A DNA stretch of 64,000 nucleotides from assembly GCF_018991925.1 (NCBI RefSeq), contig NW_024737068.1, forward strand, positions 3,683,910 through 3,747,909. Direction: 5' to 3'. Position 1 is the first letter of the stretch, and the number at the start of each line of letters is the position of its first letter. The notes below the pieces were generated by a model, which saw nothing but the letters and a program-made list of their open reading frames with translations, made no database searches and was not told the origin of the DNA. Shown in pieces: positions 55,019-64,000 of the stretch. A program made the translations under genes and the position numbers. Source of the DNA: Homarus americanus (lineage: Eukaryota > Arthropoda > Malacostraca > Decapoda > Nephropidae).

Positions 55019-55540
55019 GTGCGTTGTGTTTTGGTGTATTGAATTGCATTATAAAAAGTGAAAGTGGGCTCCATGTGCCTGACGGCCCATTAGAGGCAAT
55101 GTGGATACAGTCACTGAAGACTAAACTTACAGTAGACAGTGTGTGTGTGTGTGTGTGTGTTCCTTATGGATTTTCAAAGTTTTGAAGATAGAGAGCTAGA
55201 ATTTAGTCGGGAGATGTGGACAGAATAGAAGATGGACATGTAATGTACTATATCCTGTCCTTCCACAAAGGGCGGATCGGCCTCGCAAGGACGAACCACG
55301 AAACCCTCACTCGCACGTCAGCTAATTCTTTTGAAGATAGAAAGCTGAAATTCTGTTGGTGATGGTCGAACATTATCTCCTGTCATTTCATGAGCCCAAC
55401 CCCCACTCCCCAACCGTAGGTTAGATGTATTCACACAGTTTTAAATACAGCTGAAATTGGTAGGGAGGTACGAATGGCCTTGGGGATGTTCGTGCACTAC
55501 CACCTGTCCCTTCACCTAGGTGAAGCCAGGTAACTCAGCT
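55018..55540. repeat. Degenerate ~110-160-bp tandem repeat
   Basis: Three diverged copies can be lined up: GAAGATAGAGAGCTAGAATTTAG near 55185 (partial), GAAGATAGAAAGCTGAAATTC near 55333 and AAATACAGCTGAAATTGG near 55443, each followed by a CTGTCC/CTGTCATTTCA-type block. A (GT)n of 11 units is at 55139-55161. 55065-55100 shares GCCTGACGGCCCAT with 60425-60440. No gene. Confidence 0.45.
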
Positions 55541-56623
55541 AGTGCAATATGAATAAATACAATTCAATACAATATAATAAATTGATGGGCGGATCCAGGA
55601 ATATCAAAAGGGGGATAGCCAAGAAGTTGTGGGTAGGGGAACAAGGCGAGCACAGCGAACCCACACAGGGGGGGGTAAGCCCCCCAGAATTTTGGTTTAA
55701 ATCTGACCAATATCATGGGCATTTTGATGCCATTTTGAACGCGTGTGCAATTAATATTAAGAGATATTTTGAGGTCAATAGTATTTACTTTTTACTTTAC
55801 CAAATCGCCTGAGTAAGTTAATGCAATAAAGAAAAAGTATTGGAATTTTCTGGTGAAAATGGGGGGGGACCCCGTGGATCAGCACCTGAAATTGAAGTGC
55901 AAAACATTGCACTTCAAGACACTAATGCAACTCATCACATTACAACACTGTATGACACAACACATTCCTTTACAACACAATATAACACATTACATTACAA
56001 CAAAATGCAAAACAATGCATTGCATTCCAACAACAAATACCTGTACAACACATTACATTACAGCACGATATTAAAAGAAATATGAGCCGTTGCTCTATAG
56101 AACAATAAAAAACAGTAAAACACAATACAGTTTAGCATAACTCAATAATTTATGAATACAATAAAACCATGAATTTGCTGTCAGCAGAATTATATATATA
56201 TTTTTTTGGGGTAAATTGTGATATTTTCTAACTTTTACAGTTGTAATAACAAACTTCATTATATTTTTCTGGTTTAAATCAAGTATCCTTTAATGGAAAT
56301 TTCTTCAGAACATACCTGTAGTCTGGCAACACCTCATCCACCAACACTATCCATTGCATTACCATTTACAAACATATGTTCAGTGAGACACCACTCACAT
56401 CTACGATCATGGCTGTTGTACTGTACAACGGCCATGGCTAATCTTACGGTGCTCCACTATTGCTCCACTAAGCTTTGCTGCAGTGGCTAGTTTAGTTCAT
56501 TATAAACGGTAATGTTTGGCCTCCTAACATTTACGCTAATTATATGATAAATTATTCACCAAAACTGATGACAACTCTAAAACTACAGATATGTAACATG
56601 ATTGTATGAGAGTTGCTGACACA
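55541..56623. other. Low-complexity and unassigned sequence
   Basis: 55545-55575 is CAATA-rich. 55920-56070 is a degenerate ACATTACAACAC-type array. G-runs occur at 55664-55672 and 55860-55868. ORFs here are short and without recognisable similarity. Confidence 0.4.
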
Positions 56624-56632
56624 TGTACTGTA

Positions 56633-56765
56633 GGGGGCAGTGAAATTTTGCTCAAAGCTGCACTCTTCAGGCATTGTTCCTTATACATATCTAAGACTCC
56701 ATGCCAAATTTGAAGCTGATATGTCGAGGTTTAGTCTGCCGCATTTTCTACTGAAATTTTTAAAT
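56633..56765. repeat. Left terminal inverted repeat
   Basis: Starts GGGGGCAGTGAAATTTTGCT; pairs as an imperfect inverse with 58770-58900. Longest matching block is about 20 bp near 56660. Confidence 0.65.
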
Positions 56766-56974
56766 TTACCTACAGTACTAGCCAAACAGCCGCTGTGGCG
56801 GTGCAATGTTCTGTTCAGTGTTTATCAACTTTTTTTTCATATCTCTTATTTCATTTAAGTTGTCTTGTTGCAGATGAGTATGGTGCTATGTCTATATTGA
56901 TTATCAGCCTTTTCTCATTTCATTTCTCAATGTTGTGTTACTGTACTGTAATGTAGGGGAGACCTGGGTAAGTT

Positions 56975-58634
56975 GCCGCTTGTGACCGATACTTGATTAG
57001 TGATTATGCTGGAGCTGCCATTGCTACTGCCACCTTAACTGACTATGGCATTATCACAAAGGATGACAAGAGTCAGGTTATTGGACCACATAAGCTGCGG
57101 GATGCGAGACAAAAATACCGATTTAAGAGGCAAGAAATTGAGATGGCTAGTTTAGATAATTTGACGTCACTCTATTTTGATGGTAAGAAGACCGCCACTC
57201 GTGTGATGATAAAGAATGAGAAGACCGAGAAATGGAGTTCGAGGATGATGGTGAAAGATCATTATGTCATCATGGTTGAGCCTGGCAATGAATATCTCAC
57301 ACATGTGACTCCCAAGACTGGACACGGAAAGCAGATTGCCAAAACTATTCACGAGTTTCTGGTGGAGAAAAATCTAACCCAGCAGCCCATTGTGTGTGTT
57401 GGTTGTGATGGAACCAATGTAAATGTAGGATCAGAAAATGGAGTCATTCATCATCTTGAAATGTTACTTGGTCACCCGCTCCATTATTTCATATGTCAGC
57501 TTCACGGAAATGAGCTGCCTTTCCGCGCAGTTTTTTATCACTATGATGGTAAACCAAGTGGTCCTGAGCATTGGCGTGGTCCCATTGGAAAGCAGATCAA
57601 GGAGTCTTTGTCTGAGCTTCCAGTTGTCGCCTTCCAGCCAGTCAGTTTCCCTGATTTCCCTGTGTTTAATGATGAAGTGGAGAAAGATCTGTCCTGGGAT
57701 CAGAAATACCTGTATAGGATTTGTAAAGGAGTTATCACAGGTGTTGTTGAAGATGACTTGGCTGCTATTGAGCCAGGTCCTCCCTGTGTGTCAAGGTGGA
57801 ACACCTTATGGAGTAGAATCCTCAGGCTGTATGTAGCAACATCAAGACCCAGCCATGAGTTGAAAAGAATTGTCATTACAATAATAAAGTTCAGTGCTCC
57901 AATGTGGTTTTACATCAAGATACACCCTTACGTAACACACGGCTCAAGGAACGTATTCCAGTCCCTGCTATATATGAAACACCTGAATAGTGAGGAGGAG
58001 ACGATAGTGAAGAAGGCTGTCCAGAGAAATGCATACTTCGCCCACACAGATCAACTTCTTCTTGGTATGTGTGCAGATGAGGACATGACTGTTAGAGAAA
58101 AAGCTGTCTCAATGATAAGAAAAATTAGAGAGGAGAATGAGCAAAAGGAAGAATGCACTGGCAGATCTGAAGAGGAGGAGGAAGATTGGCAGATCTGAAG
58201 AGGAGGAGGAAGATTCTGATGCTGCTGTTGACGAGAATTTGTCAAACTATACTGATGAGGAGGGTAAAGATGGAGATGGGAATGAGGATGTGCCTCCTGT
58301 AGTCAACATGAGAAAGGTGGTGACTCCGAAACTAAAGTGGCAAGCAAAAAACTATCATTCCATGATTAACTGGAGGAATGAACTCAAGACTGAGCCTCCT
58401 TACATTGCTTCTCTGTCAAATCTACAGGTTAATGACATTCTTGAGACACCATTAGTGGTGCCCAAGTGGCCAAACAGCACTCAGGCGGTCGAGAGAGGCA
58501 TAAAAGTGATGACTGAAGCTTGCACTGAAGTGACGGGATACGAATCGAGAGATGGACATATTAGGCAAAGATTATTGTCTAGGAAAATGATGCCAAGGTT
58601 CCGCACAAAAAAGAATTTCAATATGAACTTGTAA
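56975..58634 (+). pseudogene. Transposase-like protein, broken by a 28-bp duplication
   Basis: An open frame of about 400 codons to 58198; coding similarity starts at about 56975 (CDRY near 56980), in frame upstream of the TTG at 56993 and just after an in-frame TAA, so the true 5' end is missing or in another exon. Visible: YFDGKKTATRVM (Asp63 counting from 56993), IVCVGCDGTNVNVG (Asp139), HYFICQLHGNELPFRAVF, GPIGKQIKESLSELP, SRWNTLWSRILRLYVA, SAPMWFYIKIHP and QRNAYFAHTDQLLL. These match an uncharacterised protein family I recall from several invertebrates; an RNase H-like fold is inference from the spaced Asp motifs. A 28-bp tandem duplication (58160-58187, 58188-58215) shifts the frame inside an acidic linker. 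The C-terminus continues in the next frame (58216-58634) with STQAVERGIKVMTEA and MPRFRTKK. Confidence 0.75.
58160..58215. repeat. 28-bp tandem duplication
   Basis: Two identical copies of a 28-bp segment beginning GGCAGATCTGAAGAGGAGGA. Since 28 is not a multiple of three, the second copy causes the premature stop at 58196-58198. Confidence 0.95.
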
Positions 58635-58769
58635 TGATTTTCTATACGGTGTACCTGTAAAATAACATGTGAATTAAATCGATGTCACCCATGTAAAATT
58701 TATCATTATCCTGGAAAACATTAAATGACACCTAATTTTTGGTATACACTAAAAGTTGACAAAAAGTAG

Positions 58770-58904
58770 TTCGCGATGCGGCAGGGTAAATATGCATGAA
58801 ATGGCATGAAATTTTGCACAGGTGTTTGTTACAGCCATACAAACGATGCCTGAAAAGTGCAGCCTGCAACTCAAATAAAAGTGTTTTTTCCCTGCCCCCT
58901 AAAT
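58770..58904. repeat. Right terminal inverted repeat
   Basis: Imperfect inverse of 56633-56765; ends CCCTGCCCCCTAAAT, then TGTACTGTA. Confidence 0.62.
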
Positions 58905-58913
58905 TGTACTGTA

Positions 58914-60866
58914 TAATAAACGTTTGACTCCATTAGGCTATATATTAATAATAAAATATTTTACACATCTGGACGATATATTACGATATGTTCAGCAAGA
59001 GTTATCTGCATGACTGGGAATTGAAATTTACTTGTTATTTGTGTACAGTATAAGAGGAATTATGACACTTCATAATTGTTCATAAGATATTTAAGGAACT
59101 TGATAACATCGCATATAACTGCAGTTACTGACAAGGCTAATTGCCCAGGAACACTTAACATTTTAATTATGTTTACTAATTGAATCATTATAGTTAAATA
59201 CATGACTGCAGGTTATAGAGAACAAGAATGCTAAACAATGGGTATAAATTCGGTTTAGCACCGCCACTCTTAATTAATACTTTTGACGGGAATGTTAATG
59301 TTAGTTTTAATGAGGGGAGAGAGGACAGCCAGAGTGTGAATATTGAACCAAGCGTAAGTTAACCTGACCAACGGATCGTGAGGTTAGGTTGATTCTTGTA
59401 GTTTGCGACACAATGAATTGTGAAACTCATTTTTTTATTCTACTTTTGAAAATATCGAGTAGGTAAGCCTAACCGTTCGACATCAGATTACTTATAGTTA
59501 AGTTAAGTAAGGTTGATCTGCTTTCGTGTTATCAGCAAAGATTTAGAGCTCTGCAGTCTCGGGAAAGCCTTGTTGACAGGATAAGAACAATGTCGACGAT
59601 ATTTTCGTTGATCACAATACAGTTTTTCTTCCTTCCCCATCTGGTTCACATTGTATTCATTAAAACAAACACATGAACAAAGGTCGAGTAAACAAAAATA
59701 AGTGTGCAATATGGTGGCGACCCTCTCCTGAACCTTTATCGCTGTCTTGTGTAAACCATGAGAGCTGTTGCTGGGAGTGATTGTTAAGGTCTACATTAAT
59801 GTATCACACTTTTGAATGATATATTTAGACGCTGTTATCCACAGTTCATCAGAAACTTCTTTATTATTAATCAGAATACATTTCTCCTTATTTATGTGTA
59901 CATTATGCGAGAACACAATGTCCTGCCACTCCAGTGCGTCATTAAAGACTGAACCCCAAGTGATAAAGACTGAGAAGTTAACACACAGAAGAAGGCTTGT
60001 AAACAGGTATTGTAAGTCGGGCAGATTTTAGATTAACTATAGAATGGAGACCGTGTGTAACTTGAAGCCCATGACAGGTGTAGTAAAACAGTGGTTCATT
60101 TATTTTTACATGCACACTGTAGTTTTAGACGACCTAAGTGTATATTGCTTACGTGTAAGATATTTGTTATGCATTAGCCAGGTCGTAAAGTTAGAATAAG
60201 TTAGAATATAAGACACGTTATTTCAGGTGTGACAGTGTTGGCAAAGATTCAGTTCATTTCAATACTAAGTAACCTTCATATTGTGTATGATATTATTATT
60301 AGTCATATTCGTCAATATGTTAACTAAATTAAAATATTAATTAGGCCTACTTATGTTAAAACAATCCTAGTGAACTAATGCAACACATAGCAAATAAAAA
60401 TTACAGTGGGTCCCATAGGCCTGACGGCCCATATGATGCAGTGTTGATCAAAACTTTTATCAGTACACGAGGCTGTGGAGTCGATCTACTTCTCAATCTC
60501 CGTTACTTCTTTAGCTATAAGGCTAGGAGCCCATTCACAGACCCTTAGGAAAAGAGTCTATCGCTGTATCCATTCAGCCGCCAGATACTCCACGTCATGT
60601 ATGAGATCAAATAAATTTCTATGAATCATTCGTCTTTCATATATATCATTTACAACACAGGAATAGGAATAAGGAAAATAACCTTTTCCTTCATATAGTA
60701 CAAGACGTGGATGATAAGATAACGTCTGGTTATATTAAATACACTATGTAGTAGAGCCTGACGACCACAGCTGCTTGTAAACACGTGATGACGTCATAGA
60801 GGGGAGCCACACAATTACCTGTCTTGGTTGGTTCAGTATTTGACTGTATACGTGGGATGCTTTTTT
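58914..60866. other. Long intergenic stretch, no gene seen
   Basis: About 1.95 kb, AT-rich, only short unsupported ORFs. A single GTGAGGTTAGGTTG lies near 59380. At 60405-60440 GTGGGTCCCATAGGCCTGAC and GGCCCAT resemble 55065-55090, suggesting a small shared repeat tail. Confidence 0.4.
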
Positions 60867-61168
60867 GGATCACCTGAAGAATCGTCACCCCAGAGTTTGG
60901 CAGGGTGACAATTCTTCAAGTGGCTAAACCTGGGATGTCCATTCTTCAGGTGGGGTCAGGACCCTCCATGGTGGTTAATCATCAGGCCTAGCCTAACCTA
61001 ACCTTACCTAATGTAACCTACCCATTGTAATATGTATCGTGTGTTTTGGAATAGTGAGTAAAGTATTATGCATTTAATAGTGTGTATTTTGCAATATTAT
61101 CTATATTATGGGGTGGGGTGATGATTCTTCAGGTGGACACTCTGGGGTGAAGATCCTTCAGGTGATCC
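60867..61168. mobile_element. Foldback/MITE element, copy 3, with 7-bp flanking duplication
   Basis: 30-bp terminal inverted repeats match at 28 positions: left starts GGATCACCTGAAGAATCGTC (60867), right ends GAAGATCCTTCAGGTGATCC (61168). Both tips are immediately flanked by CTTTTTT (60860-60866 and 61169-61175), consistent with a target-site duplication. The motif CACCTGAAGAAT or its inverse recurs internally near 60911, 60941 and 61123. The core (60990-61022) is CCTAA-rich, the complement of TTAGG. No ORF, length 302 bp. Confidence 0.8.
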
Positions 61169-61175
61169 CTTTTTT

Positions 61176-61990
61176 CTTCAAATAAGTAATAAATAATTAA
61201 GAACAAATGTTAAGAGTAATTTACCTATAATACAAGAGTCAAGAGAAAAATCAAAACACAGACCATGAACAAATAATAAATATAAGAAACAAAAACAATA
61301 AGCATTGATATATAAAGTTAAAACACAAAGACTTGAGTAATAGAACAAAGACAAAACAAAATATCTGCAAGTAAAAATAATTCAAAAAATTTAAATCATG
61401 AATGAAGAAAAAACAGAGAAACATAGGAACAAGAATATGGAATAAAACTAAATTATAAAAATAATACCAATACCGTAGCTTTAAATACCAAAACCGCACA
61501 AGAATAAACTCATAAAATAAGAAAACGAAAGAAAAAGAATAACAATACAAATTATCTAATTCACATTTTTAAAATTAATAAAAACAAACAGTAATTAACT
61601 ACACCAAACTATATTTAACAATCACAATTTAATCACAAAAAATATTTAAAACAAAATAATACAATGAAGGAAAATAGACTGAAAGAAAAACATGATGGTA
61701 ATTAATGTGTTTCACATGAATTTGACTTGTATTTCCGTCAGAAATGAGTAGTTATGGAGATCAGATCCCCCCCCCCCCAATTATGAGGTACAAACACGCA
61801 AACACGACTCTCAACTATTAATATACATTGTCTAACTTAGCCAGAGAAACCAAAAGGACCTGACCTAAACTGACCTTAATTAACAGATGAAGGAAGATCT
61901 TGATGATACTCACAGTCTGAATTATACCTTGGACACTTTACTGAACCAAAGAAAACACCATGAAACCTAAAGATGTCAACAGCTGCGGCT
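61176..61990. other. A-rich intergenic
   Basis: Strongly A-rich plus strand without convincing gene; the 99-codon minus-strand frame at 61251-61550 is a Phe/Leu/Tyr-rich result of composition. Ten C in a row lie near 61769-61778. Confidence 0.45.
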
Positions 61991-62100
61991 TAGAACATAA
62001 CATAAGAATAGAGAAAACTGTAGCGGGCCTATTGGCCCATACTGGGCAGTCTCATTTACACCCAACCCCTATTGCTTCATTCTTACACCAATCTCCCAAC
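61991..62100 (-). mobile_element. CR1 3' end fragment
   Basis: On the minus strand: GGGGTTGGGTGTAAATGAGA, CTGCCCAGTATGGGCCAATA, then GGCCCGCTACAG and TATTCTTATGTTATGTT, matching the tail of CR1 copy A (15545-15628). Only the last codons and 3' UTR are present. Confidence 0.8.
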
Positions 62101-62248
62101 GAGCAACCTTCACAAAGAGACACCATCTTACAACTACGCAATTCGAATTCCAGAGCTTGCTTATGGTCGCGATTTTTTTTTTTGGGGGGGGGGTGATCAG
62201 CCCACCCAGGCACAGGTCACGTACCCACATCAGGCCTGGGGGCGAAAA
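62101..62248. other. No gene; T-run then G-run
   Basis: Contains 11 T followed by 11 G near 62174-62194. Nothing else recognised. Confidence 0.4.
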
Positions 62249-62596
<348 letters not shown>

Positions 62597-62669
62597 GATA
62601 ATTGATAAAATTAATAAAAATTTTAATAAAAATTAAAACAAAATCATAATAATAATAATAATAATAATA

Positions 62670-64000
62670 AATAGATAAAAAAATAAAAAAAAATAAATAG
62701 TGAGAAACAATATATAGTATCTATGTTGTGTTGCCAAAGTAACAGAAACAATTGAGACCCTGCAATTGTGAGTAAATGAGGCAGAAAGTCAGGGGCAGGA
62801 TACTCAAAAACATTTATGGGACTGTATGTCGTTGTGTACCCCGTAACTGGACTTACAGTCTCAGATTGGCATACTCAAAACACAGATGGTATACTCAAAA
62901 CAAATATTTGACATCGAACTCCGTAAGTTAAAGCACGTAACTTACACCAGCTCCTGAGGTTGTGTAACACTCTCAACCCGGATGTAGTAGTGACTAATTC
63001 CCTATTGTATAAAAAAATAATAATATATGTTGTAATAATGCTTGTTAGACTTGTTTTATCATAGAATAATGAAGAAAATGTTTTGTACACCAACATACTG
63101 AAATATAATATTTCACTTTGTCTTTTTCGTAACTTTTTTGTTGCCATAATAAGAGGCTTGAGTGTTTGTATTTGTCTCAGTTTGGAAGAGACGCATCTTT
63201 TGTCTTCTTACAAATTATACATTATTTTTTACCAAAACAGAAGGTTTGCATTGTTCACACTTAGGGTAAAAATATGTTTTATGACTGAGTAAACATGCAG
63301 ATAGAACTTATTAATGTTGTATAGCCGTAAATATCCCTCAGTAATGAAAGTCAAATATGAGGTCAAGTGAACATTCCTGCCAAGACTTCGCCTTGTTTTT
63401 CTAATATTCAACCAATAGCCTTAGCCTATTTTCTTATGTATATGGCTTATGATAACATGAAAGGCTATAAATTTCCATAGGCTAGCCAAAATTAAATGAT
63501 ATTAGGCGTAAAATATGGATTGCAATTAACTTGATTAATAGGGGCCTATATAACTGCTTTTTCAGTCTTAGGCAAATAAATGTTTAAACGTGGGGCCTAC
63601 TTAATTTAGTTAGAACATGAGGATTATTTAAATAAGAAATTATACCAATAGGTTTTTGGTTAGATAGGTTTGGTTTGGTTATGTTATGTTATGGTATGTT
63701 AGGTTAGGTTAGAGAATGTGTACATGGTTTTTTGGTGAGTGTCAGGCCGTCAGTGAGACACTTTGTCTAGCAACTACCTTAGGCCTAGTTCCAGACTTTC
63801 CTTGAACATTATCATAGGTAGAGTATTAATTTAAGAAAATTTACGGCTAATCCGATATATTTTCAGGTTTTAAATTGTTGTTTTTTGTATGAACTTGAAG
63901 ATAATTCAGACCAAATGTCCCCAACATTGAAAGGAAAACACCAGGGTCTAGGCTAAATGAGTAATTTACGAGAAGTGATTTGTCATTTAGGTTCGGCAAA
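62670..64000. other. AT-rich intergenic, no gene seen
   Basis: Short ORFs only. ATACTCAAAAC recurs three times near 62808-62903. At 63665-63715 TTATGTTATGGTATG leads into two TTAGG units, another degenerate TTAGG-like stretch, here without foldback arms. Confidence 0.4.

Larger units (their letters stand above)
56633..58904 (+). mobile_element. Candidate DNA transposon with long inverted ends
   Basis: A left segment (56632-56765) and the inverse of a right segment (about 58770-58900) match in several blocks: AGGGGGCAG at the tip, GCTGCACTCTTCAGGCATTG / GCTGCACTTTTCAGGCATCG further in, then CAAATTT/AAAATTTCATGCC and CTGCCGCAT. The 9-bp sequence TGTACTGTA directly flanks both sides (56624-56632, 58905-58913), with a 4-5-base asymmetry at the right tip. 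Between them lies a transposase-like coding region. Superfamily not assigned. Confidence 0.65.

Noticed and set aside
55595..55880. A short transposon with GGATC(C)A ends
   Set aside because: The GGATCCA and GGATCAG motifs are in the same, not inverted, orientation and no flanking duplication is visible.
61251..61550. A 99-codon membrane-like ORF on the minus strand
   Set aside because: Phe/Leu/Tyr-rich because the plus strand is A-rich; no other support.

Overview
This is a eukaryotic, retrotransposon-dense and satellite-dense stretch of genome. Nothing in it looks like an intact host gene. TTAGG-type pentamers (the usual arthropod telomere unit), CR1-, I- and Jockey-type LINEs, a Penelope-like element and very abundant simple repeats suggest an arthropod, most likely a decapod crustacean. 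That placement is inference from repeat style. No rRNA, standard tRNA gene, operon or CRISPR array is present.

Layout. 1-10745 is mostly tandem arrays: a C-rich ~50-bp minisatellite, a 42-bp array, a 34-bp array of roughly 80 units, a 1.4-kb purine tract ending in about 119 perfect GAA triplets, and a 31-bp array with higher-order structure. 11160-16440 holds an old Jockey-like LINE that appears split by a later CR1 element (11716-15630). 17000-21138 is a second, much better preserved CR1: an intact esterase-type (SGNH) ORF1 and an ORF2 broken by only two frameshifts. It runs into a 100-N assembly gap, and an inverted piece of CR1 5' end lies on the far side.

21554-32320 carries three copies of one I-group LINE (reverse transcriptase, RNase H, Cys/His tail), bounded by long polypyrimidine and polypurine blocks. 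A fourth copy lies at 51290-52085. 32430-37270 is a pyrimidine-rich minisatellite interrupted twice: by a 549-bp hAT-like MITE, and by a 3.7-kb Ty3/gypsy-like LTR element on the minus strand whose protease is joined in frame to an integrase tail, with RT, RNase H and integrase core missing. 37724-41898 is a decayed two-ORF LINE, followed by two other LINE fragments, an 18-bp array open on both strands, and a nearly intact LINE on the minus strand (46604-49960).

53675-55017 contains a Penelope-like element (GIY-YIG region, repeated terminal segments, hammerhead-like motif) flanked by TA arrays and joined to a tRNA-like SINE head. 56633-58904 is a candidate DNA transposon: a transposase-like ORF between long inverted repeats, broken by a 28-bp tandem duplication.

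Three foldback elements (123-392, 44752-44963, 60867-61168) share GATCACCTGAAG-type ends and a TTAGG-like core. They look like one non-autonomous family and are, with the deleted LTR element and the 56.6-kb transposon, the best candidates for something undescribed. The elements are mostly independent insertions; they do not form a pathway. Most minisatellites show scattered single-base indels, which may be natural decay or residual long-read error.
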